Assembly: GCA_027922465.2 (NCBI GenBank)
Contig: BQMF02000013.1
Location: 1,488,001-1,552,000, forward strand
DNA length: 64,000 bases
DNA from: Turritopsis dohrnii
Lineage: Eukaryota; Cnidaria; Hydrozoa; Anthoathecata; Oceaniidae
Reading direction: 5' to 3'
Made by a program: the position numbers and the translations under genes. Positions within the stretch are counted from its first letter, which is position 1, and each line of letters opens with the position of its first letter. The notes under the pieces are model-generated. The model was not told the DNA's origin and searched no databases. It worked only from the letters and a program-made list of their open reading frames with translations. Of the stretch, positions 12,032-23,058 are shown one piece after another.

Positions 12032-13503
12032 TTCTTCTTACTGTCCAAACCTAGCGGTTTTTTGTATATTTCGTGCGTACATTTACATGAAACTAAAACG
12101 CCGTGCAATGCATGTCATGTCTCCCAGCGAAGAAACCCTTTTAGATTTACAAAAGTTTCTTTGATTAATATTAAATGGATTTTAAAAGAAGAAATACATA
12201 TTTTAAGATGAAAAAAGAAAATCTGTAGAAGAAACTTCGAATTATCTTGAATTGTGATCATTCTGAAGTTCTCAACGTTTTGTAAACAGAAGAGTGAAAA
12301 AGGTATACATTTTTTTGTTTTTAAGTGAAAACACAAACATCTTCGTTTGTTTTGGTATATGGGTTGTTACTCTTTTTAAGCTTTGGATACTGAAGCTCAG
12401 CTCTTCAGCTCCAACATCAAAAATGTGTGTCTACTCTGCACCATTTATATACTTTTAATGTTTGATGTTAATACTTTAATGTTTTAATGTTTGATCAATT
12501 TTTAAGTTATACTGTCAATGCCCCTTATTACAAATGGCTTTCCTAATCACAATAGCAAATTAAAACTTCTTCCAAAAGTCTGTAAATTCAAAACACTGCA
12601 CATAATGTAACAAAACAAAACTGTCCTTTCAGTATCTATATAAGAATATACTTTTAATGATCAAAATTTTTGTTTACTTTTTTTGTTTGCAATCTTGAGA
12701 ATTTTGTTCGTAATTAAGAATGATTTACATTTACATATATGATTTACATACGTAATCACTGTGATATCTGAAAGGATCAATATAAGCTTAATATCATTTC
12801 TTACCCTCAAAATAAAGGATGTTTTATGTCAGTGAGATGTAACTAAGTTTATCGGTGGTGTATACATACAATATTGTTTCATATAGTGTCAATTGCACTT
12901 TTGCAATGTCCTGAGGTGCAAACGAAATCAGAAATGCAATGTTATGTTTTAAAAATCATTCAACAGATTTTTGGAATTTCTTAAAGAATTTTTATGAACA
13001 GGATATGAATGTTAACTTTAGATCAATAACATTTGTAAATGCATGCCATATTGCTAATCAAACTAAAACAAAAATTTCTGATTTCGGTTATATGTTGATT
13101 TTGGTCTATGTGATGTGATTTGCATGACCAAAATTTGCGTGCTTTTTTGTGCTTGTAATTTTGGAAGTTTACTAGGAAAATTAACACCAAGTATACGTAT
13201 ATCAAATTCAGAACTTTGAGAGTTTATGAGTCAATACATCCTTAATATTAAATCGTACTAACAAAATAAAGAACATTTTATTTCATTCAGATGTAATCCA
13301 GTTTATTGGCTGTGTATACATTATAAGTCTCACATAGTGCAAATTTTTTTCCAAAAAATTTCCTGGGGAGTACATTGGAAATGTAATGTTTTATTTTGGA
13401 AATCATATAACCTTTTTCAAATTTCAAGTATGTCATATGGTCTTTTGTTTTTCATACTTCAGCATATTTTGCAGAAATCCTTTTGCCTGTTAAGGCATCT
13501 TGT
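12032..13503 (+). repeat. L-family unit 3 of the plus-oriented array
   Basis: This more diverged unit begins with CTTACTGTCCAAACCTAG at 12037 and ends with GCCTGTTAAGGCATCTTG at about 13486. Its first block differs from units 1 and 2: the TTTTGAAATTTCGTGCG-like sequence replaces the CACCCTTTCG block. It keeps the GCTCAGCTCTTCAGCTCC, CGTAATCACTGTGATATC (12751) and AAATAAAG sub-blocks. No gene is supported. Confidence 0.75.
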
Positions 13504-14110
13504 TAAAATTAGGAAGACTGTTCATAATTAGAGACATTGGTAACCTAAAAACTACTGATCACCAACAAAAAACAATACTGCATTTCAAAACATTATACAA
13601 ACCAAATAACCTTAAAATAGCTAAAGTGATGCTGAGTAGACAGACATTTGGAGCTGAGGTGGAACTTAAGCTGAGCTGTACGTATCCAGAGCTTAAAAAG
13701 CATTACAGCCCACACATGAAACAAACAATGAACTTTTTTTCAGATAAAATCCCAGACATTTCAAAAACAAAAAAAGCATTTATACCTTTTTCATTCTCTG
13801 TTTACAAAACGATACGAAAAGTCACCATTGAATCATTACAAGATAATAATAAATTACTGCTAGAGATTTTATTCTTCGTTTTCAGTTTTGGAAACGTGCA
13901 TCTTCTTTAATTATACTGACTAAAGATCCTTTGGGATCCTTTTGGTTGGTTCTTTGTTGTGAATTTCTTCGACTGAAATGCGTGACTTTGGTTTCGTGTA
14001 AACATTCGCACGAGATTTCAAAAAACCGCTAGGTTTGGACAGTAAGAAGAAGAAGAAGAAGAACAGAGCCGGTTTTAAGGTATTTCTTGCTTTCGCAGAA
14101 ATCCAAAAAT
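13504..14110 (-). repeat. Partial L-family unit, minus orientation; empty site for the 2640 MITE
   Basis: Orientation switches at 13504. The sequence matches 2535-3571 without the MITE: AGCTGAGCTGTACGTATC lies at 13671 and a single TTA at 13612-13614 marks the unoccupied target. It ends with GGTTTGGACAGTAAGA at 14033 and one terminal core (GGTATTTCTTGCTTTCGC) at about 14079. The 136-codon plus-strand frame at 13500-13910 has no family resemblance and is treated as chance. Confidence 0.8.
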
Positions 14111-15540
14111 ATGTGTTTCCAGTCATGAAAATCTTTGTGTAAGCTTAAGTATTTAAGTACAAAGTCTAGAACATAGTACTGCAACCTAGTGTAACTACCT
14201 AGTTTGGCAATTTTAAGAAATGTGCTGTAGCTATGCTAGCGCTGCATTGTTTCAAAATTTCATGTTGCTAATTTATGTAAGATCCTTGTGGTACTGTTGC
14301 TTAACTTTTTGAAAAAATTTACTAGTGTTGCTTATAAACGTGCTGCTTATTAAAAAGAAAACGTGTAATACTAATAAGCATCAGATGAAAAATTCCTTGA
14401 TAAAAAATCATTTTATGATCTGTTGGTCTGAGTCTGTTTGGAGGGAATTGGAAGCTTGATTAAAAAGCTGATTATGAAACTGCAAACACAATACTAAAGT
14501 TTATTGATCAAATTAACATGTTTGATCACAGATTTTGAGGATTTTCTACTTCCTATTGATGGGTTGCTGCGTCACAATCTGATGCTAACCTTCGTTGGCC
14601 GTGATCCAGTCGACAATAAAGAGCTTCAAATGAGATAACTAGAAATCACTTTGAATTATTAATCCAACAAATGCAAACTGTTGATCGAAACCGATACCCA
14701 TGGGAAAACACTTAGATGACATTAAAAAGGAACTGTTGTCTCGGACGAGAAAAGAGGGGAAAATAGGGTATTTCCAGCAAAAAATTCGAAGGTTAACGAT
14801 GCTTACTTATGGGGTGGAAAGTAGTATTCTATGTCAGTGTGCGAAAAATAATGGTAGTATACCTTCCGCCAATTAATTCCCCTGCGAATTAAATTGCAAA
14901 TCAACATGATACTAATTAGCATTGTAACCTTAGGATGTAAAATTGGTGGGTTGAAAATAACTTTCACATAATAAACATTCTGGTTATTCAGGTTCTGATT
15001 GTATTCAAAATTCAAAAATTCGATTAATTAGATTATTAGATTATTGTTAGATTAGATTGTTATTTCAGAATGTAACATGCTATATTTATTCAGCAGAAAC
15101 TTTTCGAACTACGTCCATCATCAGTGCATAAAAATACTGTACGTAGTCCGAATCGTTGTTATCTATTATAATGAAACATGGCAAATTTATTTCAATCAAT
15201 GTAACATGCGTTACCCAGGTTTTCCACGTAAAGGTCGATTATAAATTTATTTTGTTTTCTGATGAATAATACATACTTGCACATGCTTCGAATAGCACAT
15301 ATTTGAAAGTTTATTTGCTCCCTTGAGTTGGGAAGGCCTTAAAGTTCATTTGTTCATTTGTAATTTTTGCAAAATTCGAGCGTTCGAAATAAAAATTCTG
15401 TCCATATATTGTCAAAAAATATTCTTTCTTTTCAAGATCGTTACATGTGCTGCCACCATTGAGAGACGGAAAAGATTTTTCTTATTCATCACCAAGGTAA
15501 TACATTTATCTTTTTTACGTTTGACATACCTTCAAAAAAT
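14111..15540. other. Unassigned AT-rich stretch
   Basis: No gene can be supported. A short open stretch at about 14510-14640 (reading FEDFLLPIDGLLRHNLM) ends at a stop and has no recognisable family or splice partners. The rest is AT-rich with stop codons in all frames. Confidence 0.35.
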
Positions 15541-15720
15541 GTGTTCAAGGCCAGTCATGTCGCATCTCGATACTCCACTGGGATGCGATCCAAAAGCGGT
15601 GTATCAGCACATTATGAGCCATCAACTGACTGCTTACTGGTCTTGGTGGACGTTAGAGGAATACTATACATATCGCTGGGGGCAAGTCAACTACTAGTAG
15701 CAAGTCGCCAACGGTTCACC
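15541..15720. repeat. Dispersed repeat fragment shared with 21.6 and 22.2 kb
   Basis: GTCGCATCTCGATACTCCAC at 15558 appears inverted near 21665, and the ATCAACTGACTGCTTACT to GGCAAGTCAACTACTAGT stretch (15629-15700) recurs near 22218-22265 and 26516-26563. The overlapping short frames here (15323-15697, 15541-15801) reflect this repeat and not a gene. Confidence 0.55.
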
Positions 15721-15939
15721 CACATTAAATTGCAAGAAAGTGTAACTGATTTATCTTTGTATAGATGCATGACATCGTTTTGCTATGACACATACAGTTG
15801 ACGGGACAGGATTTTAAAATAAGACTTTACAGTGAAAACCTTGTGAAATGTTTATAGGTAAGTGGAGATTTGGGCGTAGTTTTGAGCGTAATTTGTTCAA
15901 ACACGTTTATAAGTGTTTTAAATGTTTTAGACGAACATA

Positions 15940-16115
15940 CTCTTACATAGATATCGCCGATCAAATATTTTAGTGACACCACAAACCCGTTCCCAAACAA
16001 ATTTCGATCCAAATGTTTGGAACGAAATCGGTATCGTGTACTCCAAAAAATCTCAGTTACCCTCATTGGTTCTCGAAATATTTTCCCCTTAACGTGACGT
16101 TCGATTAAAAATAAC
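15940..16115. repeat. Dispersed repeat fragment shared with 48.0-48.7 kb
   Basis: It contains ATATCGCCGATCAAA followed by CTCATTGGTTCTCGAAATAT and a GTGACGTTCGATT block. The same order appears at 48515-48670. No coding function is implied. Confidence 0.5.
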
Positions 16116-16375
16116 TGTACAACAATTAAGAAGAACTTTATAACAATTAAGAAGAACTTTACAGCATGAAGCATGAGGAGTCATGATATCATGCGTGGAT
16201 ATTGAAATAGAGAATATGAAAGTACACTTACATTTTATGAATGTCAGAAGGATCCATAAAACCAGCTGATGAACCAATCGAAGTAGAAACATGTTTACCA
16301 TCTTTTTGCTGTTTCACTAATCGTATGAATCAACAAGAATGTCTGTGAAAACTGGTGATATTTACAAAGTTCAAA

Positions 16376-16650
16376 GAGCTATATTAGAAATTGTACAAAA
16401 CAATAAATCTAGTATCAATCCTCTTAATCGACTTATTAAATCAATTACAAATGTGATTCAAAGAGAATGCATTCAAACGTAGTACTGATTATTTATTCAT
16501 TAAATCTTCAGATTAGTGAATCATTTCCATAAACGATAAGCGATAACACAATGAACAATTAAAACCTGTTAAAAGTCATGAGTCAAAAATCGTAGCTCAA
16601 TTGAGTATTGTTTTCAGGTCCTGATACGAAAATGTTGCGCACAGCACAAG
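16376..16650 (+). repeat. Second repeat family ('T-family'), copy 1 (partial)
   Basis: About 275 bp from TTAGAAATTGTACAAAAC to TTTCAGGTCCTGATACG are closely matched at 17531-17797 and 20222-20489, always immediately upstream of a decayed Harbinger 5' end. This copy lacks the further upstream part present in the other two. Confidence 0.75.
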
Positions 16651-16800
16651 AGTTGGTTATATAGAAGGAGTTGGCCCGCTTAGCCCTGACAAAAATTCTT
16701 AAGGTTGTTTTTTGACCCGAGGTTACATTGAAAATAACCATCCTGGCAAAGCAGAGCAGGATTTTATACATTCCTGCGGAAAAAATGTAAAGAGGCATTT
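16651..16800 (+). mobile_element. Decayed PIF/Harbinger 5' end, relic a
   Basis: It matches the 5' terminal region of the intact Harbinger elements at 22913 and 27212: GTTGGTTATATAGAAG, then TTGGCCCGCTTAGCCCTG, GACCCGAGGTTACAT and ATCCTGGCAAAGCAG. Substitutions break the CCCGCTTAGCCGGGAC palindrome. It stops before the transposase start. Confidence 0.75.
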
Positions 16801-17310
16801 TATGTAATTCTAATTACTCTGGGTAACAACCTATGATAATTTAAAAGAAGTGTGATTTGATTGATGTGATTTGTTTATTACTTTCACACCATAAAAAATG
16901 TGTTAATGTTCTTGCTTAAGTACAAGTACAATTACTGTGTTTTCAGATATTTCCCCCGTCTTTCAAAAATCAACAAAACTGCCAAAATTTCAATATACCC
17001 TCAAATGTATCATAGTAAACAAAAACTAATGGAAATTTTCCATTATATATATATATTTTTGAAATCGCCAAAGAATAAGGTTTCCAATGATATAAAAATC
17101 AAATATATATGACTTTTGTATAAAAAGTTTGTTTTCTTCATCTTCTGTCTTCTTCATTTTCTTTTTCTTTTTTGGGTTGTTTTATTTCTGTAGAATATTG
17201 TGCTTTTTAATGTCTATCCAACGATACCAAATTTGTTAAAATTGATTCAGTATTGAGCAAATGGCAAGCAAATCTTAAAAGTGTGCACAATATTTTTAAA
17301 CAGACTTTAG
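16801..17310. other. No feature recognised
   Basis: This AT-rich sequence includes a short ATATAT tract near 17045. I see no gene and no repeat that I can match elsewhere in the window. Confidence 0.3.
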
Positions 17311-17797
17311 TTCGTGGTCAAAACTTTCTTATTTCTGTTTGGGTTAAATAAGCTTCATGCCTCATTCGTGTAATTGGTTTGTTGGTTAATTGAGGGATTC
17401 AACCATAAAGATGAACATAATTGTATCTTGTTAGACATGCAAACACTGAATGGATTAGGAGAGAATTTAAATCTATTTCATTACTGATTACAATGTGGTC
17501 TCGTAAGCAATAATAAAAGATTGGGTTTTAAGTTAGAAATTGTACAAAACAATAAATCTAGCACCAATCCTCTTAATCGACTTATTAAATCAGTTACAAA
17601 TGTGATTCAAAGAGAATGCATTCAAACGTAGTACTGATTATTTATTCATTAATTCTTCAGATTAGTGAATCACTCCATAAACGATAAACGATAACACAAT
17701 GAACAATTACAACCTGTAAAAAGTCATGAGTCATGAATCGTAGCTCGATTGAGTATTGTTTTCAGGTCCTGATAAGAAAATGTTTCGCAAAGTACAA
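17311..17797 (+). repeat. T-family repeat, copy 2
   Basis: It runs from CGTGGTCAAAACTTTCTT to CAGGTCCTGATAAGAA and is matched almost base for base at 20009-20489, with a shorter match at 16376-16650. A more diverged piece in the same orientation lies at 19550-19740. The order T-repeat then Harbinger relic is the same in all three main copies, so the two were duplicated together. Confidence 0.8.
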
Positions 17798-18249
17798 GAG
17801 TTGGTTATATAGAAGAAGTTGGCCCGCTTAGCCCTGACAAAAATTCGTAAGGTTTTTTTTTTTTGACCCGAGGTTACATTGAAAATAACCATCCTGGCAA
17901 GGCGGGCAGGATTTTATACATTCCTGCGAAAAAAATGTAAACAAACATGGCAAAAGACCAAAAAGAGAAAAGCGATAACCATAACTGCAGTAGTATACAA
18001 TCCATATCAGCACACAAAGCAAGGTTTGAAAATTACATTGCTTTATTACAGTGCATTGTAAAACATAAGCAAACCCTGCAAAACGTTGTTTCAGTTTTTG
18101 GAGGGTCACAACGTGAGTCTTTTTTATTCCAAGAAGGTGTTTGGAAAAAGAATTTTCGAATAGGACAGATAGAATTTACGAACTTCAATGATGAACTTAG
18201 GCCGTTCATTGTCCCTAAAGCTTCAGGTCCGAATCATAGAGAACACTGA
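17798..18249 (+). mobile_element. Decayed PIF/Harbinger 5' end with transposase start, relic b
   Basis: It is the same 5' terminal region as relic a, but it continues into a transposase N-terminus at 17947. The ending matches the intact element's coding region up to the equivalent of about residue 133 and then loses similarity. Confidence 0.8.
17947..18249 (+). pseudogene. Truncated Harbinger transposase, N-terminal part
   Basis: The 100-codon frame aligns with the N-terminus of the intact transposases at 23059 and 27358: SISAHKARFENYIALLQC against SISAHKTMFENYIVLLQC, then FQEGVWKKNFRIGQIEF against FQEDVWKKNFRMGQIEF. An internal segment corresponding to roughly residues 55-94 is missing, and the frame ends at a premature stop shortly after KASGPNHREH, so the helix-turn-helix and all catalytic residues are absent. 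It cannot encode an active enzyme. Confidence 0.85.
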
Positions 18250-18323
18250 AAAGAAATTGGCACGAAGTTGAGAGGCCAAACATATAGAGTATGAAGATGT
18301 ACAACATTTTCTCTTTTCAACAG

Positions 18324-18421
18324 CCTTTTTACTATTATTCTATGCTTTTTATTATCCGGTGGCTATTCATCAAATAGTTTAGCTATTATGACAGATGCAG
18401 CTCATGTGTCATCATACTTTG
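18324..18421 (+). pseudogene. Isolated exon of an SLC30/ZnT-type zinc transporter
   Basis: This 98-bp segment is bounded by a good acceptor (TCTTTTCAACAG) and a GT donor (TTTG|GTAGTT). In phase it reads a hydrophobic run ending CFLLSGGYSSNSLAIM, then TDAAHVSSYFG. GGY..NSLAIMTDAAH is the hallmark of transmembrane helix 2 in cation diffusion facilitators (SLC30/ZnT), where the D and H of TDAAH bind zinc. I find no other exon of such a gene within several kilobases; both sides are transposon-derived repeats. It is most likely an exon carried here by a mobile element, though it could belong to a gene with distant exons. Confidence 0.7.
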
Positions 18422-18558
18422 GTAGTTTTTAATGAGTTTGTTTTCGCTGTGCTTGGAAACCAGAAATATTTGAAACTATACAAAAGCTAGTACCAATCCT
18501 CTTAATTGTTTGATTATATCAAGTACAAATGTGGTTCAGAGACACTTCAAATGCAATA

Positions 18559-19002
18559 CCGTATTTCCTCTAATAAACGCCGCCCTCTGATAAACGCCGC
18601 CCTCTATTAAACGCCGCACTTATGGCCGAACGTTTGTAGTAAACGCCGCCCTCTAGTAAACGCCTCCCTCTATTAAACGCCGCATCTTGAAAAGCGGCGT
18701 TTATTAGAAAACAGGTTAAACAACAATAATAAAAAAGTTTTCATCTCATACAAAAGAACGGCGACAGTGTTATTGCTCTTCTTTGACATTTTCGTGAACA
18801 TAGCTTTTGTGTAAATCATTTTCACACAACCTTTCGTAACCTTTTTAAAGATAAGGAAACATTATTGTTTAAGTTTGCTTCTGCCCAATTTTTCATTTTG
18901 TAATAAACGCCGCCCTCTAATGAACGCCTCCCTCTATTAAACGCCGCATCCAGAACCTTGAATTTGTAATAAACGCCGCGGCGTTTGTTAGAGGAAATAC
19001 GG
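18559..19002. mobile_element. TA-flanked MITE with arrays of an AAACGCCGC motif
   Basis: CCGTATTTCCTCTAATAAAC at the left is mirrored by GTTTGTTAGAGGAAATACGG at the right, and TA flanks both sides (18557-18558, 19003-19004). A related, unoccupied copy of the flank lies near 20710-20755, with TA at 20735-20736. Several copies of an AAACGCCGCCCTCTA-like unit sit just inside each end. TA duplication points to the Tc1/mariner-like group. No transposase is encoded. Confidence 0.85.
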
Positions 19003-19004
19003 TA

Positions 19005-20008
19005 TTGGTTATTTATTCATTAGGTCGGCACAACTTAAAACCCAATCTTTTATATTGCTTACAAGACCTTAGTCACAGTCATTTTAGTTATTATTTAGGA
19101 ATTCTTATTTCGACCTTCCTGGAGTAAAAATGTCTTTCCACTTTGCTTCATAGTGTAACGTTTTTCATCTTTATTGAAAGCGCTGACCTTGGCTCATGGC
19201 GTCTTGTTTTAAAAGGTGGAGAAAAGGTTTTTGAACCTATGACGCCAGAAAATAGATTTGATCGAATTTCGTCATTCTGGGCCAGCCTGTGAGAGATAAC
19301 GCTTCTGTTTTGAAATTCCTGATACCTGTTGAAGAAAAATTAGCAGAGAACTATTAGCTCCCAGAAACTTATTTCTAAAGGATCTTTTTGCTGCTGCGAC
19401 ACAGCACTATTAGCAAGTAGCAAGACCAAAATGTTTTGTTTTATCTCGATTTCTCGTTTATTATTGAAAATCTTTTAGCTTGTCTAATTTATAGGTTTTT
19501 TTAACAGGACTCGATCAAAACGTCAAAAATCATACGTGGTCAAACGTGGTCAAAACGTGGTCAAAACGTTATTATTTGTGTCTGGGTTAAACAAGCAAAC
19601 TATTTTTAAGCGCCTCGCTCATTTAATTGAAAATTAGAGACATTCAACTTTAAAGCTTGCTCAGATCTTCCTAGAAAATACAGTGGATTAGAAAATAACT
19701 TTTATCCATTTAATGGTGATTACAATGTCACCTCGGCAAAGAACGCAATATAAACGATCGGGATCAAGCTGTGTTCACCTTCTTATCAGGATCTTCAAAC
19801 CTTGATCTATGATTCATGACTGAGGCGCAATTCTTCATTATGCTGTCCACCTAACGAATAAATAATCAATACAACAATTGTACTCGATATAATCAAGCAA
19901 TTGAGAGGATTGGTACTAGCTTTGTACAGTCTCAAATATTTCTGGTTCTCAACCAGAGGTTGAGGTTTGTCTGATGTATAGTTTTCAACAAGATGCGATC
20001 ACTACTAG
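19005..20008. other. Repeat-derived, gene-free stretch
   Basis: It contains a diverged T-family piece (19550-19740, GTGGTCAAAACG and CTGGGTTAAACAAGC) and an inverted piece at 19800-19950 (AGAGGATTGGTACTAGCT is the complement of AGCTAGTACCAATCCTCT at 18486). No gene is supported. Confidence 0.5.
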
Positions 20009-20489
20009 TTCGTGGTCAAAACTTTCTTATTTCTGTTTGGGTTAAATAAGCTTATGCCTCATTCGTGTAATTGGTTTGTTGGTTAATTGAGAGATTCAAC
20101 CATAAAGATGAACATAATCGTATCTTGTTAGACATGCAAACACTGAATGGATTAGGAGAGAATTTAAATCTATTTCATTGCAGATGTGGTCTCGTAAGCA
20201 ATATAAAAGATTGGGTTTTAAGTTAGAAATTGTACAAAACAATAAATCTCGTACCAATCCTCTTAATCGACTTATTAAATCAATTACAAATGTGATTCAA
20301 AGAGAATGCATTCAAACGTAGTACTGATTATTTATTCATTAAATCTTCAGATTAGTGAATCATTTCCATAAACGATAAACGATAACACAATGAACAATTA
20401 AAACCTGTTAAAAGTCATGAGTCAAAAATCGTAGCTCCATTGAGTATTGTTTTCAGGTCTTAATAAGAAAATGTTGAGCACAGCACAAG
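20009..20489 (+). repeat. T-family repeat, copy 3
   Basis: It matches 17311-17797 with few differences, ending at TTTCAGGTCTTAATAAG. It is followed directly by Harbinger relic c. The copies are about 2.70 kb apart. Confidence 0.8.
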
Positions 20490-20690
20490 AGCTGATTATA
20501 TCGAAGAATTTGCCCCGCTTGGCCCTGACAAAAATTTTTAAGGTTGTTTTTTGACCCGAGGTTGCATAGAAAATAACCATCCTGGCAAAGCAGAGCGGGA
20601 TTTTATACATTCCTGCGGAAAAAAAGTAAACTAACATGGCAAAAGACCAAAAAGAAAAATGCGATAACTATAACTGCAGTAGTACAATTG
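20490..20690 (+). mobile_element. Decayed PIF/Harbinger 5' end, relic c
   Basis: It has the same terminal region as relics a and b (TTGCCCCGCTTGGCCCTG, GACCCGAGGTTGCAT, ATCCTGGCAAAGCAGAGC) plus the first codons of the transposase region (ATGGCAAAAGACCAAAAAG at 20636). The similarity then stops, just before ACAATTGATTTTATC. Confidence 0.75.
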
Positions 20691-20914
20691 ATTTTATCAA
20701 GTACAAATGTGGTTCGGAGACACTTTAAATGTAATATCAATTATTTCATTAGGTCGACACGCGCTTTTAACACTGAATTATCGATTTTCGAATTCTTTTA
20801 TGACGCATTCGAATGTTTTATGACGAATTCGAATGCTTATGTCTTTGTCGACCGTATATGTTTGAAAGGAAAATAATCACACAAGGACAACCGCACGCTG
20901 CTAGCCAAGTCAAA

Positions 20915-21064
20915 ATGTCAGAGAAAACATTTAAGTGGGACGATGACAAAGTTAAGCAGCTCATGGACTTGTACAAAGCCAGACCTTGTCTCTGGGACGT
21001 GCCTGCCCCAAAATACTCGGAAGGAGATGTAAAAAATGGTCCTAACAACATGGCAGAGAATTAG
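20915..21064 (+). pseudogene. MADF-domain protein fragment, plus copy
   Basis: From the ATG at 20915 it reads MSEKTFKWDDDKVKQLMDLY, then KARPCLWDVPAPKYSEGDV, which matches the first half of a MADF (Myb/SANT-like in Adf-1) domain: a helix, then RPCLWD and the Y.....V linker. It stops after 49 codons, well short of a complete MADF domain of about 85 residues. MADF proteins are the usual second protein of many PIF/Harbinger elements, so this is probably a transposon relic. An inverted copy lies at 21749-21898. Confidence 0.75.
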
Positions 21065-21748
21065 CAAAAGAGAGTAAAACTAAACTGGTTTAATTTTCGT
21101 TGTCCCGTTTGGTTCTTTGGGGTAATGAATGGTTCGATAACTCCCAATATTTACTTAAGAGATTCGTACGTCATCCACGTCATTTCTCTGTATGTTCTAC
21201 TGTCTTCGACTAGTGATTAAGCGACAAGATTTACAAACATGCTATCTTTTTCTCGTCTTTTTATCCATTCTCTTGTTTGTTCCCGTTTCTTCTTTTCATC
21301 TTCACCTAATAACACTATCATTAAACAAGCAGCTGCTGTTTCACGACTATCCGCCATCTTAGCACTGAATGAATTGTTTTTATCGTTCATAAAAAAGTAG
21401 TATAGCATTCTGCGCCAATATGTTGTTCCAGAATGCGGCCGGCTCCCATTTTAGTGCAAGTCAGTCGGAAGTTAGTCGAGAGCCCCGAGAAAACATTTCA
21501 TTTGAACGCTATTTTCGATAATAACACTGCGTAGAAGACCGAACTGAAAAATGAAATCTACGATGGTGGTTGTTTAAAAAGTTTATTTCAGCAATAAATA
21601 AGTACGTCGACCGGACTGACTTGACAAACCCTGGATCCGCCCATGCTGCATTTAAAGCGCTTCGGAGTGGAGTATCGAGATATGCGAGATGACTGCACGC
21701 AAACACGAGTTGCAGCAGTCGCACTGGGAAAGTACTAACCAATTCAAT

Positions 21749-21898
21749 TCAAAGACAATAAAATTTTCTTTCCTTGGAAAAGATGACCTTAGATAGTATA
21801 GACAAAACTGTATGTTTCGAGTATTTTGGGTCAGGCACGTACAAGTCCATGAGCTGCTTAACTTTTTCATCGTCCCACTTAAATGTTTTCTCTGACAT
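21749..21898 (-). pseudogene. MADF-domain protein fragment, inverted copy
   Basis: From the ATG at 21896-21898 on the minus strand it reads MSEKTFKWDDEKVKQLMDLY, then VPDPKYSKH, so the KARPCLWD segment seen in the plus copy has been deleted. The sequence upstream of the ATG is also shared by the two copies (TTTGACGCATTCGAATG-like and GTCGACCG blocks near 20770-20860 and 21950-22010), giving an inverted pair about 1 kb apart. The longer 180-codon frame through it (up to 22291) runs over a palindromic repeat and is not a gene. Confidence 0.7.
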
Positions 21899-22099
21899 TT
21901 TCACTTGGTTTGCAGCGTGCGGTTGTGCTTGTTTTCTTTTCAAACAAATTCGGTCGACAAAGCCATAAGCATTCAAATGCGTCATAAAACATTCGAATGC
22001 GTCATAAAAGAATTTGAAAATCGATAATTCAGTTTTAAAAGTGCGTGAAATCAAAACCAACAGGTTGGTGCCTATCGCAACCAACATTTTTAGCGTTTT

Positions 22100-22290
22100 T
22101 TTTTCTTCTTCGCCATCATTTTGGCGCCTATCGTAAACGAGACCAACATGTCCGCCAACATGTTGTTGAGCAATATTGGCCAACATGTTGGTCCAGAATG
22201 CGGCCAGCTTTAGTAGCCATCGACTGACTACTATACGTATCTCTGGTGGCAAGTCAACTACTAGTTGCGAGTCGGCGAGCAGAATAGCCA
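22100..22290. repeat. Palindromic CAACATGTTG repeats and dispersed repeat piece
   Basis: Three CAACATGT or CAACATGTTG palindromes lie at about 22145-22195, spaced by CCGC and TGAGCAATATTGGC. They are followed by the CATCGACTGACTACTATA to GGCAAGTCAACTACTAGT stretch shared with 15.6 kb. The block is repeated in copy B at about 26440-26590. It probably forms the end of a fold-back element together with the inverted MADF fragments. Confidence 0.6.
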
Positions 22291-23058
22291 ACCATCATGA
22301 CCGGATGAATAAAATTTAATACACCTTTCCCGAATTCATGTTTATCTATATATTAATAGCCGATTCTCTGTTTGTTTGTGCGTTTGTTTGTTTGTTTGTA
22401 AGTCACGCAAAATGGTAGATTGAGTTGTGAGCGAAATTATTTCTTTTCTGGTGTGCCACGTGAGTTCGAAGCAAATACATTGCAACCCCCAATCGAACGT
22501 GACTTTTTTTGGCTGATGAACTAATAGGAATAACGTTTTGTTTTTATTATTATTGTTAGTTTTATATTCCGCGTTGACTTGGCTTTGAAAACAATACATC
22601 AACTAAATACAAAGAAACTAACTGATTAAACATTTTGGACAAAAAGCAGCAGTGGCAGAACGTGGCAGCATGTTCGGTTTGCCAGTGTATCCTAACGCTT
22701 GCCTGACTGTCTGAGACTGGTGAACTTTTCTTCGAGCAATCAAAATGTTTAAAAACCGATAGGTAAAAAAAGAGTATCATTTTGTCTTAATAGTTGTCTT
22801 AATTTTTTTTAATCGATTTCTTTTAATCTACTTTAATCTGATCCAACGTTTTTTAATTCACTTCATTCATTTAGCACGTGCATTTTTTTCTCTTCCCGTG
22901 TGATCTTTTTAAGGGGCTGGTTATATGGAAGAAATTGTCCCGCTTAGCCGGGACAAAAATTCTTACGGATGTTATTTGTCCCGGGGTTACATGAGAAAAT
23001 AATCATCCCGGCAAAGCGGGACAGGACTTAATTTGCGCGAAAAAAATTATAAACAAAT

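Noticed and set aside
13500..13910. 136-codon plus-strand frame as a gene
   Set aside because: It lies within a repeat unit whose relative at 2.5-3.5 kb does not keep the frame.
22342..22780. Minus-strand 86- and 72-codon frames, repeated at 26640-27078, as genes
   Set aside because: They lie in the Helitron 5' region, and a third Helitron copy at 31.9 kb does not keep the frames.
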